Shown piece after piece: positions 16,522 to 25,331 of a DNA stretch of 64,000 nt; position 1 is the stretch's first letter; every line of letters starts with the position of its first letter. The stretch spans positions 4,712,001-4,776,000 of the forward strand of contig NZ_JAPNKA010000001.1 of the NCBI RefSeq assembly GCF_026626635.1, given 5' to 3'. The stretch comes from Archangium lansingense (GTDB lineage: Bacteria > Myxococcota > Myxococcia > Myxococcales > Myxococcaceae). A program made the position numbers and the translations under genes. The notes beneath the pieces are model-generated. The model did no database searches and was not told the origin of the DNA. It saw only the letters and a program-made list of their open reading frames with translations.

Positions 16522-18362
16522 ACGTGCTCATCATCACTGCCTGCCCGAGCGGCGTAGCCACGACCTTCCTGGCCTCTCGGGGTCTCGAGCGTGCCGCGAA
16601 GAGGCGCGGCTGGAACGCGACCGTGGAGATGCATAGCCAGCTCGAGCCGGTCGTCCCGATTGGCCGCGCGGCGCTCGAGGCCGCCGACCTGGTGGTTGTC
16701 GCGGCGAGTGCGCCAGTCGAGCTCGCGCGGTTTATTGGCAAGCGCGTCTATCAGGCGCCCATCGCGGAAGCGTTGCCTGACCCGGATGCGTTCCTGACGC
16801 GCGCCGAGTCTGGCGCCACGGCACTGACCGCGGCTGCCGTTGCTCCCCTCGAGGCGGCGCCCGTGGTGCCGCTGATGCCCGCGGCTTCGTCTCCCGCTGG
16901 AGGTGGGAAGAAGATCGTGGCGGTCACCGCTTGTCCCACCGGGGTTGCCCATACCTTCATGGCGGCCGAGGCGCTGGCCCGGGCCGGGCGCGGGCTCGGC
17001 CATCCCATCCGTGTCGAGACGCGAGGGTCGGTGGGCGCGCAGGACCCGCTGACCGCCGAGGAGATCCGGGACGCCGAGGTGGTGATCCTGGCCTGTGATA
17101 TCGAGGTCGATTCCTCTCGGTTCGCGGGTAAGCGCGTCTGGCGGACGTCGACGGGGTCCGCGCTGAAGAAATCCGAGCAGACGATTCGCGATGCGCTGGA
17201 GAAGGCGCAGGTCATGAGCGGAGCGACGGGCCATCCGGTGGCCGCGGGTGGCGGCGCCAAGGCCGCGGGCGAGCGGGAAGGCGGACCCTACAAGCATCTG
17301 CTGACCGGCGTGTCGTTCATGCTGCCGATGGTTGTCGCGGGTGGCCTGCTGATCGCCCTGTCGTTTGTATTTGGTATCGAGGCCTTCAAGGAAGAGGGCT
17401 CGCTGGCGGCGGCGCTGATGCGCATCGGCGGTGGTGCGGCCTTCAAGCTGATGGTGCCGCTTCTCGCTGGCTACATCGCGAACTCCATCGCGGATCGGCC
17501 CGGAATCGCTCCTGGGATGATTGGCGGCTATCTGGCGAGCGAGCTTGGGGCGGGGTTCCTCGGTGGCATCGCCGCGGGCTTCATCGCTGGTTACACGGCG
17601 CGAGCGCTGAGCCGCTACGTCAAGCTGCCGGCAAGCGTGGAGTCGTTGAAGCCGATCCTCATCATCCCGCTCGTGGCGAGCCTGGTCACCGGACTGGTGA
17701 TGATCTACGTCATCGGAGCGCCCATGGCCGCGATCATGTCGGCGGTGACGGGCTTCCTGGCGAACATGAACTCCGGCAACGCGATCCTGCTCGGCATGCT
17801 GCTCGGCGCGATGATGTGCTTCGATCTCGGAGGTCCGATCAACAAGGCGGCGTACACCTTCGGCGTCGGGCTGTTGTCGGCGGGTGCCGGCTCGTACGGG
17901 CCGATGGCTGCGATCATGGCGGCCGGCATGGTGCCGCCGATCGGCATGGGCCTGGCGAGTCTCTTGGCCAGGAACAAGTTCTCCAAGCCGGAGCGTGAAG
18001 CCGGCAAGGCGTCGCTGGTGCTGGGCCTGTGCTTCATCTCCGAAGGCGCGATTCCCTTCATGGCCAAGGATCCCCTGCGCGTGATTCCGGTCTCCATACT
18101 CGGTGGAGCCCTGACGGGTGCGCTGTCGATGTTCTTCGGCGTGCAGCTGATGGCCCCTCATGGAGGACTGTTCGTGCTGCTGATCCCCAACGCGGTCAAC
18201 CACGTGCTGCTCTACCTGCTGTCGATCGCCGCCGGCTCGCTGGTCGTCGGTGCCGGATACGCGCTGGTGAAGACCGGCAAGGCCGAGCTGCCGGGCGCGA
18301 CTGCTCCCACGCAGAGCAAGGCCTGGGGCATGGGTGCTGGGGACGACCGCGCAGCGGCCTGA
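16518..18362 (+). CDS. fruA: Fructose PTS permease, EIIB'-EIIB-EIIC
   Basis: A 614-aa inner-membrane permease that imports fructose and phosphorylates it at C1. It carries two EIIB-like domains: the first (residues 1-100) has Cys9 in TACPSGVATTF, and the second (about 130-235) has the likely phosphorylated Cys139 in TACPTGVAHTF. The EIIC domain (about 255-600) has about eight to ten hydrophobic segments, including MLPMVVAGGLLIALSF, the FDLGGPINKAAYTFG block and SEGAIPFMAKDP. An Ala/Pro-rich linker separates the B domains. In E. coli FruA the first B domain is mainly for contact with FruB, and the same is likely here. It is the last gene of the operon. Confidence 0.93.
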   Translation: MNVLIITACPSGVATTFLASRGLERAAKRRGWNATVEMHSQLEPVVPIGRAALEAADLVVVAASAPVELARFIGKRVYQAPIAEALPDPDAFLTRAESGATALTAAAVAPLEAAPVVPLMPAASSPAGGGKKIVAVTACPTGVAHTFMAAEALARAGRGLGHPIRVETRGSVGAQDPLTAEEIRDAEVVILACDIEVDSSRFAGKRVWRTSTGSALKKSEQTIRDALEKAQVMSGATGHPVAAGGGAKAAGEREGGPYKHLLTGVSFMLPMVVAGGLLIALSFVFGIEAFKEEGSLAAALMRIGGGAAFKLMVPLLAGYIANSIADRPGIAPGMIGGYLASELGAGFLGGIAAGFIAGYTARALSRYVKLPASVESLKPILIIPLVASLVTGLVMIYVIGAPMAAIMSAVTGFLANMNSGNAILLGMLLGAMMCFDLGGPINKAAYTFGVGLLSAGAGSYGPMAAIMAAGMVPPIGMGLASLLARNKFSKPEREAGKASLVLGLCFISEGAIPFMAKDPLRVIPVSILGGALTGALSMFFGVQLMAPHGGLFVLLIPNAVNHVLLYLLSIAAGSLVVGAGYALVKTGKAELPGATAPTQSKAWGMGAGDDRAAA

Positions 18363-18393
18363 GTGGGCGGCGCTGTGCGGGGCCGAGAACCAG

Positions 18394-18412
18394 TGATAGC
18401 CCAGGGCTATCA
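18394..18412. repeat. Perfect 19-bp palindrome after the fru operon
   Basis: TGATAGCCCAGGGCTATCA is a perfect inverted repeat (9 + 1 + 9), 32 bases after the fruA stop and 104 before the next start. No T-run follows. As RNA it can fold as a 7-bp stem with a 5-base loop; as DNA it looks like a dimeric regulator site. Either a weak terminator or an operator for the next gene is possible. Confidence 0.5.
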
Positions 18413-18515
18413 GGCAGATGAGAACGTTGTCTTGGCCTTATGAGGCTTCGGGACGCATCCTCCTGGTTACGACAAAGCCGACGTGTTGCTGCGTCGGCGC
18501 ACTGGGAGGACGTCC

Positions 18516-19127
18516 ATGGTTGCAGCCATCGCGGGATTGGGGTCAGGCGCGCTTCACGCGGTCTCCGGCCCGGACCATCTGCTGAGCCTGGCGCCTCTCT
18601 CCCTCGGCATCGGCCGGCGAGCCTGGCGCGTGGGGCTGCTGTGGGGGCTGGGTCATGGGCTGGGCACCCTGCTGTGCGTGGCGGCCGTGGCGTGGGTGGC
18701 TGCGGCGCTGAACCTCAACGTGTTGCAGACGTGGGGGGAGCGCATCGCGGGTGGCGCGCTGCTGATGACGGGAGTGGTGGGACTGCGCCGTTGGTTGGCC
18801 CATCGCACGCCAGGCAAGGGAGCAGCCGCCTCCTCGAGTGGGGCGGCGAGCTCCTGGAGCGTGCTCTCCATTGGCTTCATCCATGGCCTGACGGGCGCTG
18901 CCGCGGTGTTGCTGCTGCTCCCCGCGGCGGTGGCTGCCTCGCCTGTGTGGCAGGCGCTGTACCTGGGCGGTTTCGTCCTGGGGAGCACGCTGGCCATGTC
19001 GGCGCTCACCGCGGCCTTGTCCGCCAGCTCGAGCGCCGTGCCCAAGCCCGAGGCGCTCCTCCGCCACGTGCCGGCGGTGGCGTCGTTCGGCTCGGTGTTG
19101 CTCGGCGGCTGGTGGATGGTGGCGTGA
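18516..19127 (+). CDS. NicO/UreH-type nickel/cobalt permease-like membrane protein
   Basis: A 203-aa membrane protein with six hydrophobic segments. Near the N-terminus it has HAVSGPDHL (an HX5DH-type metal motif), followed by GLGHGLGTLL, and it has a later IGFIHGLTG block. This combination is typical of the NicO/UreH/RcnA-like group, which moves Ni2+ or Co2+, although some members are annotated as TauE-like exporters. The start at 18516 has GGAGG six bases upstream; the longer GTG frame from 18483 has no such site. No urease or hydrogenase genes are nearby, so the metal is uncertain. Its stop is one base from the stop of the convergent lipoprotein gene. Confidence 0.72.
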   Translation: MVAAIAGLGSGALHAVSGPDHLLSLAPLSLGIGRRAWRVGLLWGLGHGLGTLLCVAAVAWVAAALNLNVLQTWGERIAGGALLMTGVVGLRRWLAHRTPGKGAAASSSGAASSWSVLSIGFIHGLTGAAAVLLLLPAAVAASPVWQALYLGGFVLGSTLAMSALTAALSASSSAVPKPEALLRHVPAVASFGSVLLGGWWMVA

Positions 19128-19128
19128 C

Positions 19129-20592
19129 TCAGTAGCCGCGGAGCACCGTCAGCCCTGAGTCCGTGAGGACGTAGAGCATCGCCGGGGTGCCGTTGGGGTC
19201 GTAGATGAGCTGCTTCACCGTCCGGCCCGGGACATTCGCCACCCGCGAGAGGTTCTTGTTCGCGTCCATCCGCCACAGGCCCGAGCCAGCGGTGCCGATG
19301 AAGAGCGAGCCATCATCCGTGGCCGCCAGCGCCGTGAGCCCTTGGGTGGGAAGGCCCTGAACCCGCGTGCCCTTCTGCCAGGGATTGCTGCGCGAGAGGA
19401 TGCTCATCTCCCAGAGGCCGTAGTCCTTGCTGGCCAGGTAGTAGCGGCCGTCCTTCGTCTGTTGGAAGCCACGCCAGAAGTCGAACTCGGGGAGCGGGTT
19501 GACCTCAGGGAGGTACGAGGACTCCACCTTCATGGGATTGAGCACCTTCGGATTCATTGCATCCCACAGTCCGAGATCCTCGTTGGGGGTGACGATGCCG
19601 AAGGTCCAGTCGTTGGCCATGAGCACGTCACCGTCCTGGGCGATGCCCACCGCATAGGTGAAGCCGGCGCGCTGGGTGCCGTCCTCGAACCACACCGGGT
19701 GGCGGTGGCTGTTGTAGTCCAGCCCGCGGATGCGGGTGACGCCGTGGTTGGTGCCGATATACACCTCGCCCTTGTCTCGGCCGCGCATCACCTTCACGCA
19801 GCTGAGCACCGCGCGATCCTCGTCGAACCTCCAGTCATTGGAGTTGCGGATGCCGGTGTTGTTCGGCGGGTTCCAGGTGAGGCTGCCGTCGCCCTGGTCC
19901 CTGTTGCGCCGGAACGAGCGGGTGATGTGCTCTTCCAGGACGAGCGTGCCTTCCGGGGTGAGCTTCACCGCGTCCAGGTCGCCCTCCAGGAAGGCCGAGT
20001 CCTGGTAGGAGCTGCGCAGGGGGTTGTCGAGCTCCTGCGCGTAGTAGCCCACGTAGGCGCGGCCGGCGCTACCGCCGCAGATGACGGTGGAGGAGAAGCC
20101 TCTGCTGGCCTGGCCAAGGCTGCTCGCCCAGAGCGGTTGGGCGTCCCCGGGGCGCAGTACGCCGATGCGGTTGCCGGCGAGCAGCCAGATGTTGAAGGCG
20201 TCATCCACGGCCACTGATTGAGGACTGCCTACGCCGAAGCGCTGCGTGTAGTTGACCGACGCCTCCTTCGGCCAGGGATCCGTCTGCGGGCCGGGACCAC
20301 CATCGGTGCCGCCATCCGGTTCAGTGCCACCATCTGTCCCAGTGCCACCATCTGTCCCAGTGCCACCATCCGGCTCAATGCCGGCGTCTGGCGGGTCCTG
20401 GGTGCCTCCATCCTCGGGAGTCTGGCCCGCGTCGGGAGGTGGCGTGCCAGCATCGTCCGGGGGCAGAGGACCCGCGTCGGGATGCTCCAGGTCCACCTCC
20501 TGCTCCGGGCGTGCCGGTTCGGGCGAGTCATTGCACGCCCATGCCACGGCCACGACCACCGCCCCACACGCCCCCAGCAGTTTCCGGATCAC
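19129..20592 (-). CDS. Lipoprotein with Asp/Gly/Pro linker and probable beta-propeller
   Basis: A 487-aa secreted protein. The GTG at 20592 (GAGGGGG upstream) starts a signal peptide with lipobox AVAWAC, so it is lipid-anchored. Residues about 20-105 are a low-complexity linker of DAG, DGGT and PPD repeats, a hallmark of myxobacterial surface lipoproteins. The rest (about 110-487) has repeated motifs (NIWLLAGNRIGVL, EVYIGTNHGVTRI, SLFIGTAGSGLWRM, MLYVLTDSGLTVL) of the two-component-regulator/YVTN-like propeller type. It may bind a partner at the cell surface. No enzyme motif is seen. Confidence 0.75.
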   Translation of the reverse strand: MIRKLLGACGAVVVAVAWACNDSPEPARPEQEVDLEHPDAGPLPPDDAGTPPPDAGQTPEDGGTQDPPDAGIEPDGGTGTDGGTGTDGGTEPDGGTDGGPGPQTDPWPKEASVNYTQRFGVGSPQSVAVDDAFNIWLLAGNRIGVLRPGDAQPLWASSLGQASRGFSSTVICGGSAGRAYVGYYAQELDNPLRSSYQDSAFLEGDLDAVKLTPEGTLVLEEHITRSFRRNRDQGDGSLTWNPPNNTGIRNSNDWRFDEDRAVLSCVKVMRGRDKGEVYIGTNHGVTRIRGLDYNSHRHPVWFEDGTQRAGFTYAVGIAQDGDVLMANDWTFGIVTPNEDLGLWDAMNPKVLNPMKVESSYLPEVNPLPEFDFWRGFQQTKDGRYYLASKDYGLWEMSILSRSNPWQKGTRVQGLPTQGLTALAATDDGSLFIGTAGSGLWRMDANKNLSRVANVPGRTVKQLIYDPNGTPAMLYVLTDSGLTVLRGY

Positions 20593-20885
20593 CCTCGCCC
20601 CCTCGCCTTGCCGCGGAGTGCCGGAGCAAGCCGCATACCGGGCCGAAAGGGAGGAAGCAGGGGGCGCGCTGACCTGGATGGGAACGGGGATGCCCTTACG
20701 CGCACCACGCCGCACTCTCCGGATGAAGCCGGATGGCTACACCATCCCCTTCATGGCCACATACTCCAGGCTGCCAGGCGGGCGAGCGCCGGATGATGGA
20801 GGGTACACACTCGTGAGGGATGAGGACCCGATGCAGAAGTGGCTCGAGTAGTGCGAGAGTGCACGCGTGTGGCTACACTGACCGC

Positions 20886-21434
20886 ATGCCCCGTCTTCGC
20901 TCCTGGTCAAGAAGTGTTCTGGGTTTCGGACTCCTTGTAGGGGGAGTGGCCCTTGGCAATTCCACCCCGGTCATCTCCGTGGACCTGCCATATGACAACT
21001 TCAACGTGGAACTTCGTGGAGATGACATCGTGTCGCGCGAGATGCAGCTGCATCGGTCCGACACGGAGCTGCGTGGGAGTGCGCTCGGTGGGACGGTGAA
21101 GCTCGAGCTGAAGCCGGACAAGGCCACCGGGGTCATCGGCGGCAGGCCCGTGAACCTCAAGCTCCGCAAGCAGGGCGACACCTTGTTCGCCGAGGGGGGC
21201 TTCTTCGATGGGCCCGTGACGCTGCGGTTCAGCCCGAAGAACCTCCACGTCTACGTCAACCAGTGCACCTATGACCTGAAGGCCACCGAGAACGAGGGCT
21301 GGTACGAAGGCCCGCGGAGCTGCACCAGCAAGCTGCTGCCTCCGGTGCGCGTCTTCGTGCCGCCCGAGCTCCTCGCGCGCGGTTCCGCGGAGCAGGCGGC
21401 CCTGCTGCTGTTCACCCTGGGCTCCGGCCGGTAG
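20886..21434 (+). CDS. Secreted hypothetical protein, beta-rich
   Basis: A 182-aa protein with a signal peptide (basic RLRSWSR, then GFGLLVGGVALG). The mature part is predicted by eye to be all beta: alternating hydrophobic strands such as VKLELKPDK, VNLKLRKQGD and VTLRFSPKNLHVYV, with a Cys pair (CTYDL and CTSKL) that could form a disulfide. I do not recognise a family. The start is the ATG at 20886; an upstream in-frame ATG at 20820 would place the signal peptide internally. It converges on the large VWA lipoprotein gene with two strong hairpins between. Confidence 0.65.
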   Translation: MPRLRSWSRSVLGFGLLVGGVALGNSTPVISVDLPYDNFNVELRGDDIVSREMQLHRSDTELRGSALGGTVKLELKPDKATGVIGGRPVNLKLRKQGDTLFAEGGFFDGPVTLRFSPKNLHVYVNQCTYDLKATENEGWYEGPRSCTSKLLPPVRVFVPPELLARGSAEQAALLLFTLGSGR

Positions 21435-21437
21435 CCG

Positions 21438-21500
21438 GGGAGGGGCTTGTCCCCTCCCACGGCGGGCAGGCTCCGGGCCCGTTCACCTCCAGGCCCGGAG
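21438..21500. terminator. Two tandem hairpins between convergent genes
   Basis: Hairpin 1 is GGGAGGGG (21438-21445) with CCCCTCCC (21451-21458). Hairpin 2 is CTCCGGGCC (21471-21479) with GGCCCGGAG (21492-21500). Both stems are perfect. No T-run is present, but the position between two stop codons suggests a terminator pair. Confidence 0.55.
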
Positions 21501-21511
21501 CACCACGGGTG

Positions 21512-24253
21512 CTAGTTGAGGATCGGCTTGCAGCTGCAGCTGGTCATGTCGCACCGCGCGCCCGAGCCGCAGCTATCGCCGCAGTTGGGCTTGCAGACGC
21601 ACTGAGTGCCCGACTCATTGCAGCCGAGCAGCGGGCCGGTGCAGTGGTCCGGCTCGGTCGGGTTGTAGTTCGGGTCATCCTCACAGGCGATGCCGCCGTT
21701 GGGATCCTTCACCGCGTCCACCCAGTACTGGTACGAGACCGCCACCTGGGTGGACTCGCTCGCCGGGCGGCAGGCGCCGAAGAAGGAGAGGGTGCGCGCG
21801 CTGCCGTCGAAGTCGAAGCCGTTGACGGTGCTGCGCGGGATGTTGCCGCTCGCCGTGCAGACCGCCGCGTCGCGCACGTTCTCCATGGCCACCTTGATGG
21901 ACGCGCCGATGGGCGGCTTGAGGGTCTTGTAACCCGCGTTGCCGATGGCATCGGCGATGATCGCATCCACCGAGGCGCCGATGGAGGCGGTGTCGAGGAT
22001 GGAGCCGAGCACGCCGCCCGTGGCGTTGACCACCGCCGCGTGGCGCTGCCCACCGTTGGCGGGCAGCGGGTTGAACTCACGGGAGGTCTCGCTTAGGTTG
22101 CAGGTCTTCCCCGCGTCGCAGCCGCAGGCTTGGCCGGCCGGGCACACGATGCCGTGCACGGGGATCTGCCTGCCCGTCTTGTTCTTGGGCGCCACCACTT
22201 CCGAGCGGGTGCCGAAGAACTCCGCGAACGTCTGGATGCTCACGCAGTCGCTGCCCGCCTTGTCCTTGGAGCCCCCGGCCCCGCAGTTGGCGGAGACCGT
22301 GGTGTAGCCGGTGCTCTGGTCATCCGCGTCTCCGAGCAGCACGACCACGATGGTGGCGTCCTTGCGCGTGAGGGTGGCGGACTCGGAGGCGGTGGGCTCG
22401 GTGCCGGGAGTCATGTCGTCGATGGCCTTGCGGGCCGCGCCGAGCACGCCCTCGCTGCCGTTGCCACCCAGGCCCACCCAGCAGCCGCCGTTGACACCCT
22501 CGGAGGTGTCGCCGGGGCAGGGGGCGGACTCGGGCGCCGTGGGGAGGCTGCACGTCCCATTCGAAGTGCCCGAGCACGTGCTGTTCTCCATGAGCCAGGA
22601 CTTCACCTTGCTCACGTTGCGGGTGAAGCGCCGCAGCTTGCCCCCGTTCCCCGCGGTGCCCAGGTGGTAGGCCGAGGTGACCATCGCCATGCGCCAGTCC
22701 AGTGACGAGGCGTTGAGCGAGTCCGCCGCGGACTGGGCGGCGGTGGCCAGGGAGAGCTGCGAGGTCTTCATCGAGCCGCTGTCGTCCACGACGAAGAGGA
22801 AGTCCACCTTGGAGATGGGGAGCTGGAAGCGCTCGCACTGCACTGCCGTGGGCTCGCCGAACTGGGCGAGCGCGGAGCCATCCGAGAGATCCTTCACGGA
22901 GAAGGCAGCGGGGGTGTTGCGGTTGCCGCCCGTCACGCCCGCCAGGGGCGCTATGGCGATGACCACCACGAGGCTCTGGTTCGAGCGGTGCACGAAGAGC
23001 GTCTGGAGGCGGAAGTTGCCTGTGACACCCGCCGCGGCGCTGCTGAGGCGGCCCGTGCTGCCCGGCACCAGCGCGTCCACCAGTTCGTCCGTACGGCGCT
23101 TGAGGTCCGTGGTCGAGCCCGCATGGTCATAGAAGACCTGTACGGCCTCGAAACCCTCCCACGTTTTGAACACCTGGTGGGTGCGGTTGGTCAGCGTGCC
23201 CTTGGAGGCGATGGCGGGCTGCAGCTCCTCCTCGTCACCGAGCGCGGTCGTGGAGTTCGCGGGCGGGGTGGCGCGGAAGGCCAGGAAGGCGATCTTCGAG
23301 GTGCTGTCGTAGCCCACCAGGCCCTTCACGTCGGTGCCCGACTTGATCTGCGTGACCTCGGTGAAGGTGGGCGGCAGCGCCAGCTTGATGTCCGGACCCT
23401 CCTCGGACTGGAAGCTCACCAGGCGCAGGTTGTTGGCGGTGCACACCTGGCCGGCGGGGCCCGACGCGTCACTGGTGCGGGGATCCAGCTCTCCCTGGTC
23501 CAAGCCGCCGTTCTGGTTGGTGTCCTCGGCGCCATCGCTCACGCCATCGCCGTCGGAGTCCGGGTTGGTCGGGTCCGTGGTGGTGCTGGGGTTGACGTCC
23601 GCGCGGAAGATGTCCTTGCAGTTGGCCTCGTCCAGGTTGGTGGTGGCGCCCGACTCCACGCCATCGGAGATGCCATCACCGTCGGTGTCGAAGAGGCGCG
23701 GGTCGGTCTCGTTGGCCTCGCGGGTGCCGTTGGCGTTCTGGTCCTCGCCCTTCACGCTCGAGGTGCTCGGGCCGTCGCGCAGGCCGTCGCAGTCCGTGTC
23801 CAGGAGCAGGGGGTGGGGCTCGTCGTCGTCCACCTTGCCGTTGTGGTTCTTGTCCTCCACGCCATCCGGCAGGCCGTCCCCGTCCGTGTCCGCCCTGACG
23901 GGGCTGGTCTGCATCGAGACGTCCGCGTCCGGCGTGATGGTACAGGAGGTGCCGGTTACCGGCTTGAGGACGCCTACCTCGAGCCCGTCCGGGAGCCCGT
24001 CCTGGTCGGTGTCCGCCAGGCCGGGATTCGTCTTCGAGCCGTCGTAGACCGCCTCGAACTCGATCTTGTCGCTCAGGCCATCGCAGTCGGTGTCCTTGGC
24101 GGCGTTGTTCGGATCGTTGGGATCGGTGGGTAGCGGCGTGGGGCCGGGGTCGGTGGGATCCGGACCGGGTCCGGGGTTCGGATCCGTGCACGCGGGTGCC
24201 GCCAGCAAGCTCATGGCGAGCAACGCGGCGCTGATCAGTTGTCGTGGATTCAT
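21512..24253 (-). CDS. cglD: TSP3/VWA lipoprotein, probable gliding-motility lipoprotein CglD
   Basis: A 913-aa lipoprotein: signal peptide with lipobox LLAAPAC, a PDPTDPGP linker, then at least six calcium-binding thrombospondin type-3 repeats (DTDGDGLPDGVED-like, about residues 50-250). A VWA domain (about 430-760) has the MIDAS motif DDSGSM. The C-terminal 60 residues are Cys-rich and EGF-like. The layout and the wording of the middle region match what I recall of the Myxococcus adventurous-motility lipoprotein CglD, an outer-surface adhesion factor of the Agl-Glt machinery; it is shorter, with fewer TSP3 repeats. The start at 24253 has GAGGAAGG upstream. The name is an inference; other motility genes are not nearby. 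Confidence 0.72.
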   Translation of the reverse strand: MNPRQLISAALLAMSLLAAPACTDPNPGPGPDPTDPGPTPLPTDPNDPNNAAKDTDCDGLSDKIEFEAVYDGSKTNPGLADTDQDGLPDGLEVGVLKPVTGTSCTITPDADVSMQTSPVRADTDGDGLPDGVEDKNHNGKVDDDEPHPLLLDTDCDGLRDGPSTSSVKGEDQNANGTREANETDPRLFDTDGDGISDGVESGATTNLDEANCKDIFRADVNPSTTTDPTNPDSDGDGVSDGAEDTNQNGGLDQGELDPRTSDASGPAGQVCTANNLRLVSFQSEEGPDIKLALPPTFTEVTQIKSGTDVKGLVGYDSTSKIAFLAFRATPPANSTTALGDEEELQPAIASKGTLTNRTHQVFKTWEGFEAVQVFYDHAGSTTDLKRRTDELVDALVPGSTGRLSSAAAGVTGNFRLQTLFVHRSNQSLVVVIAIAPLAGVTGGNRNTPAAFSVKDLSDGSALAQFGEPTAVQCERFQLPISKVDFLFVVDDSGSMKTSQLSLATAAQSAADSLNASSLDWRMAMVTSAYHLGTAGNGGKLRRFTRNVSKVKSWLMENSTCSGTSNGTCSLPTAPESAPCPGDTSEGVNGGCWVGLGGNGSEGVLGAARKAIDDMTPGTEPTASESATLTRKDATIVVVLLGDADDQSTGYTTVSANCGAGGSKDKAGSDCVSIQTFAEFFGTRSEVVAPKNKTGRQIPVHGIVCPAGQACGCDAGKTCNLSETSREFNPLPANGGQRHAAVVNATGGVLGSILDTASIGASVDAIIADAIGNAGYKTLKPPIGASIKVAMENVRDAAVCTASGNIPRSTVNGFDFDGSARTLSFFGACRPASESTQVAVSYQYWVDAVKDPNGGIACEDDPNYNPTEPDHCTGPLLGCNESGTQCVCKPNCGDSCGSGARCDMTSCSCKPILN

Positions 24254-24564
24254 GGGGCCTTCCTCACAGTGGTACTGAGGTGTCTGAGATACCGCCCCCC
24301 CGTACGGCAATTTCGAATCATATACGTCGGCGGGCGCGGCTTATCGTGTTTCGCTGGGGCTGGGATTTTACGTGCCGAAGCGGATTCCGTTGCCGGTGGG
24401 GGATTCCGTTTGTGATGACCCTCTGCTGGCCAGGCGAGGGTCCTGGGCCTGCCCTGTCTGGGTTCAGGGCATACATGTGTGTCTAGATATCCGGAAAACA
24501 GGCTTAGCTTGATGTTCCTGCTTTCTTGGAGGATGATGGAAAGCCCCCGAGAAGGAGCTGCGCC
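24254..24564. promoter_or_regulatory. Divergent promoter region with a direct repeat
   Basis: The region lies between two divergent starts and is AT-richer than its surroundings. A 10-bp direct repeat, GGATTCCGTT, occurs at 24382-24391 and 24401-24410 (19 bases apart, near two helix turns), which could be a regulator site. No promoter hexamers can be assigned with confidence. Confidence 0.4.
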
Positions 24565-25317
24565 ATGAACTCCCCCTCAAGAGACGAAGCGCCCCCGGAG
24601 CACCGCAGGACTCCCCGCTGGAGCGCAGTGGCCTGGGTGGCGGTGCTGTCGGTGGTGGCGTGGCGGCACATCCCGTTGGCGCACGCGTCGCACTCGCACA
24701 ACGGCTCGTACCAGGTCCACCTGTCCACGATTCATGACAACAACGGGACGAGCACCATGCCGGGCTCCTTGGATGAGCAGTATTGCATCCTGTCATTGAC
24801 CTCGTCCGTCGACGGCACCCGGATGGCAGGCTTCATCGAGGAGACGCTCGCGAAGCTGGACTTCAGCTTGGTCTGGGATGGGACTGGCAATTGGCGAGTC
24901 GATCTGTGGCGCGCGGCGAAGCTGTGCAACCAGTACGACTCGGCCACACGCGCCACCATCGGCATCGAGTACCACATCGCCGACTCGTGGGCGTCCCAGT
25001 GCGGCGGCGACATCTACAGCTGCGTGGTGCAGGACAACCCGGTGGTGGATCCGGTGAATGGGCATACCCATTTCAAGTGGATGTATTCCTATCTCAAGGC
25101 CCAGCACGTCTCGGGTTACGACACCCGCGCGCGCAAGTTCATCAACCACGAGACTGGCCACATCCTGGGCTTGAAGGATCCTGGCTATTATGGCGACTGC
25201 ATGAACAGCGTCATGCACAACGACCTGTACTCGAGCATGGGTTGCACGGACCCCGTCTGGTATCCGACCACCAGCGACTTCACCTCGGTGAAGAAGATCC
25301 AGGACCGCACCAATTGA
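24565..25317 (+). CDS. Secreted metzincin-like metalloprotease
   Basis: A 250-aa exported protein. After an N-terminal hydrophobic signal (WSAVAWVAVLSVVAW) comes a domain ending in NHETGHILGLKD, a HExxHxxGxxD zinc motif as in snapalysin-type metzincins (Asp as third ligand), and a Met-turn-like SVMHND about 15 residues later. Four Cys in the domain suggest disulfides. It is likely an extracellular zinc endopeptidase, fitting a predatory lifestyle. The start at 24565 has AAGGAG upstream, excluding the ATG at 24526. The next gene begins 15 bases after the stop, so they probably share an mRNA. Confidence 0.75.
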   Translation: MNSPSRDEAPPEHRRTPRWSAVAWVAVLSVVAWRHIPLAHASHSHNGSYQVHLSTIHDNNGTSTMPGSLDEQYCILSLTSSVDGTRMAGFIEETLAKLDFSLVWDGTGNWRVDLWRAAKLCNQYDSATRATIGIEYHIADSWASQCGGDIYSCVVQDNPVVDPVNGHTHFKWMYSYLKAQHVSGYDTRARKFINHETGHILGLKDPGYYGDCMNSVMHNDLYSSMGCTDPVWYPTTSDFTSVKKIQDRTN

Positions 25318-25331
25318 GAGGGATTGAGGCC

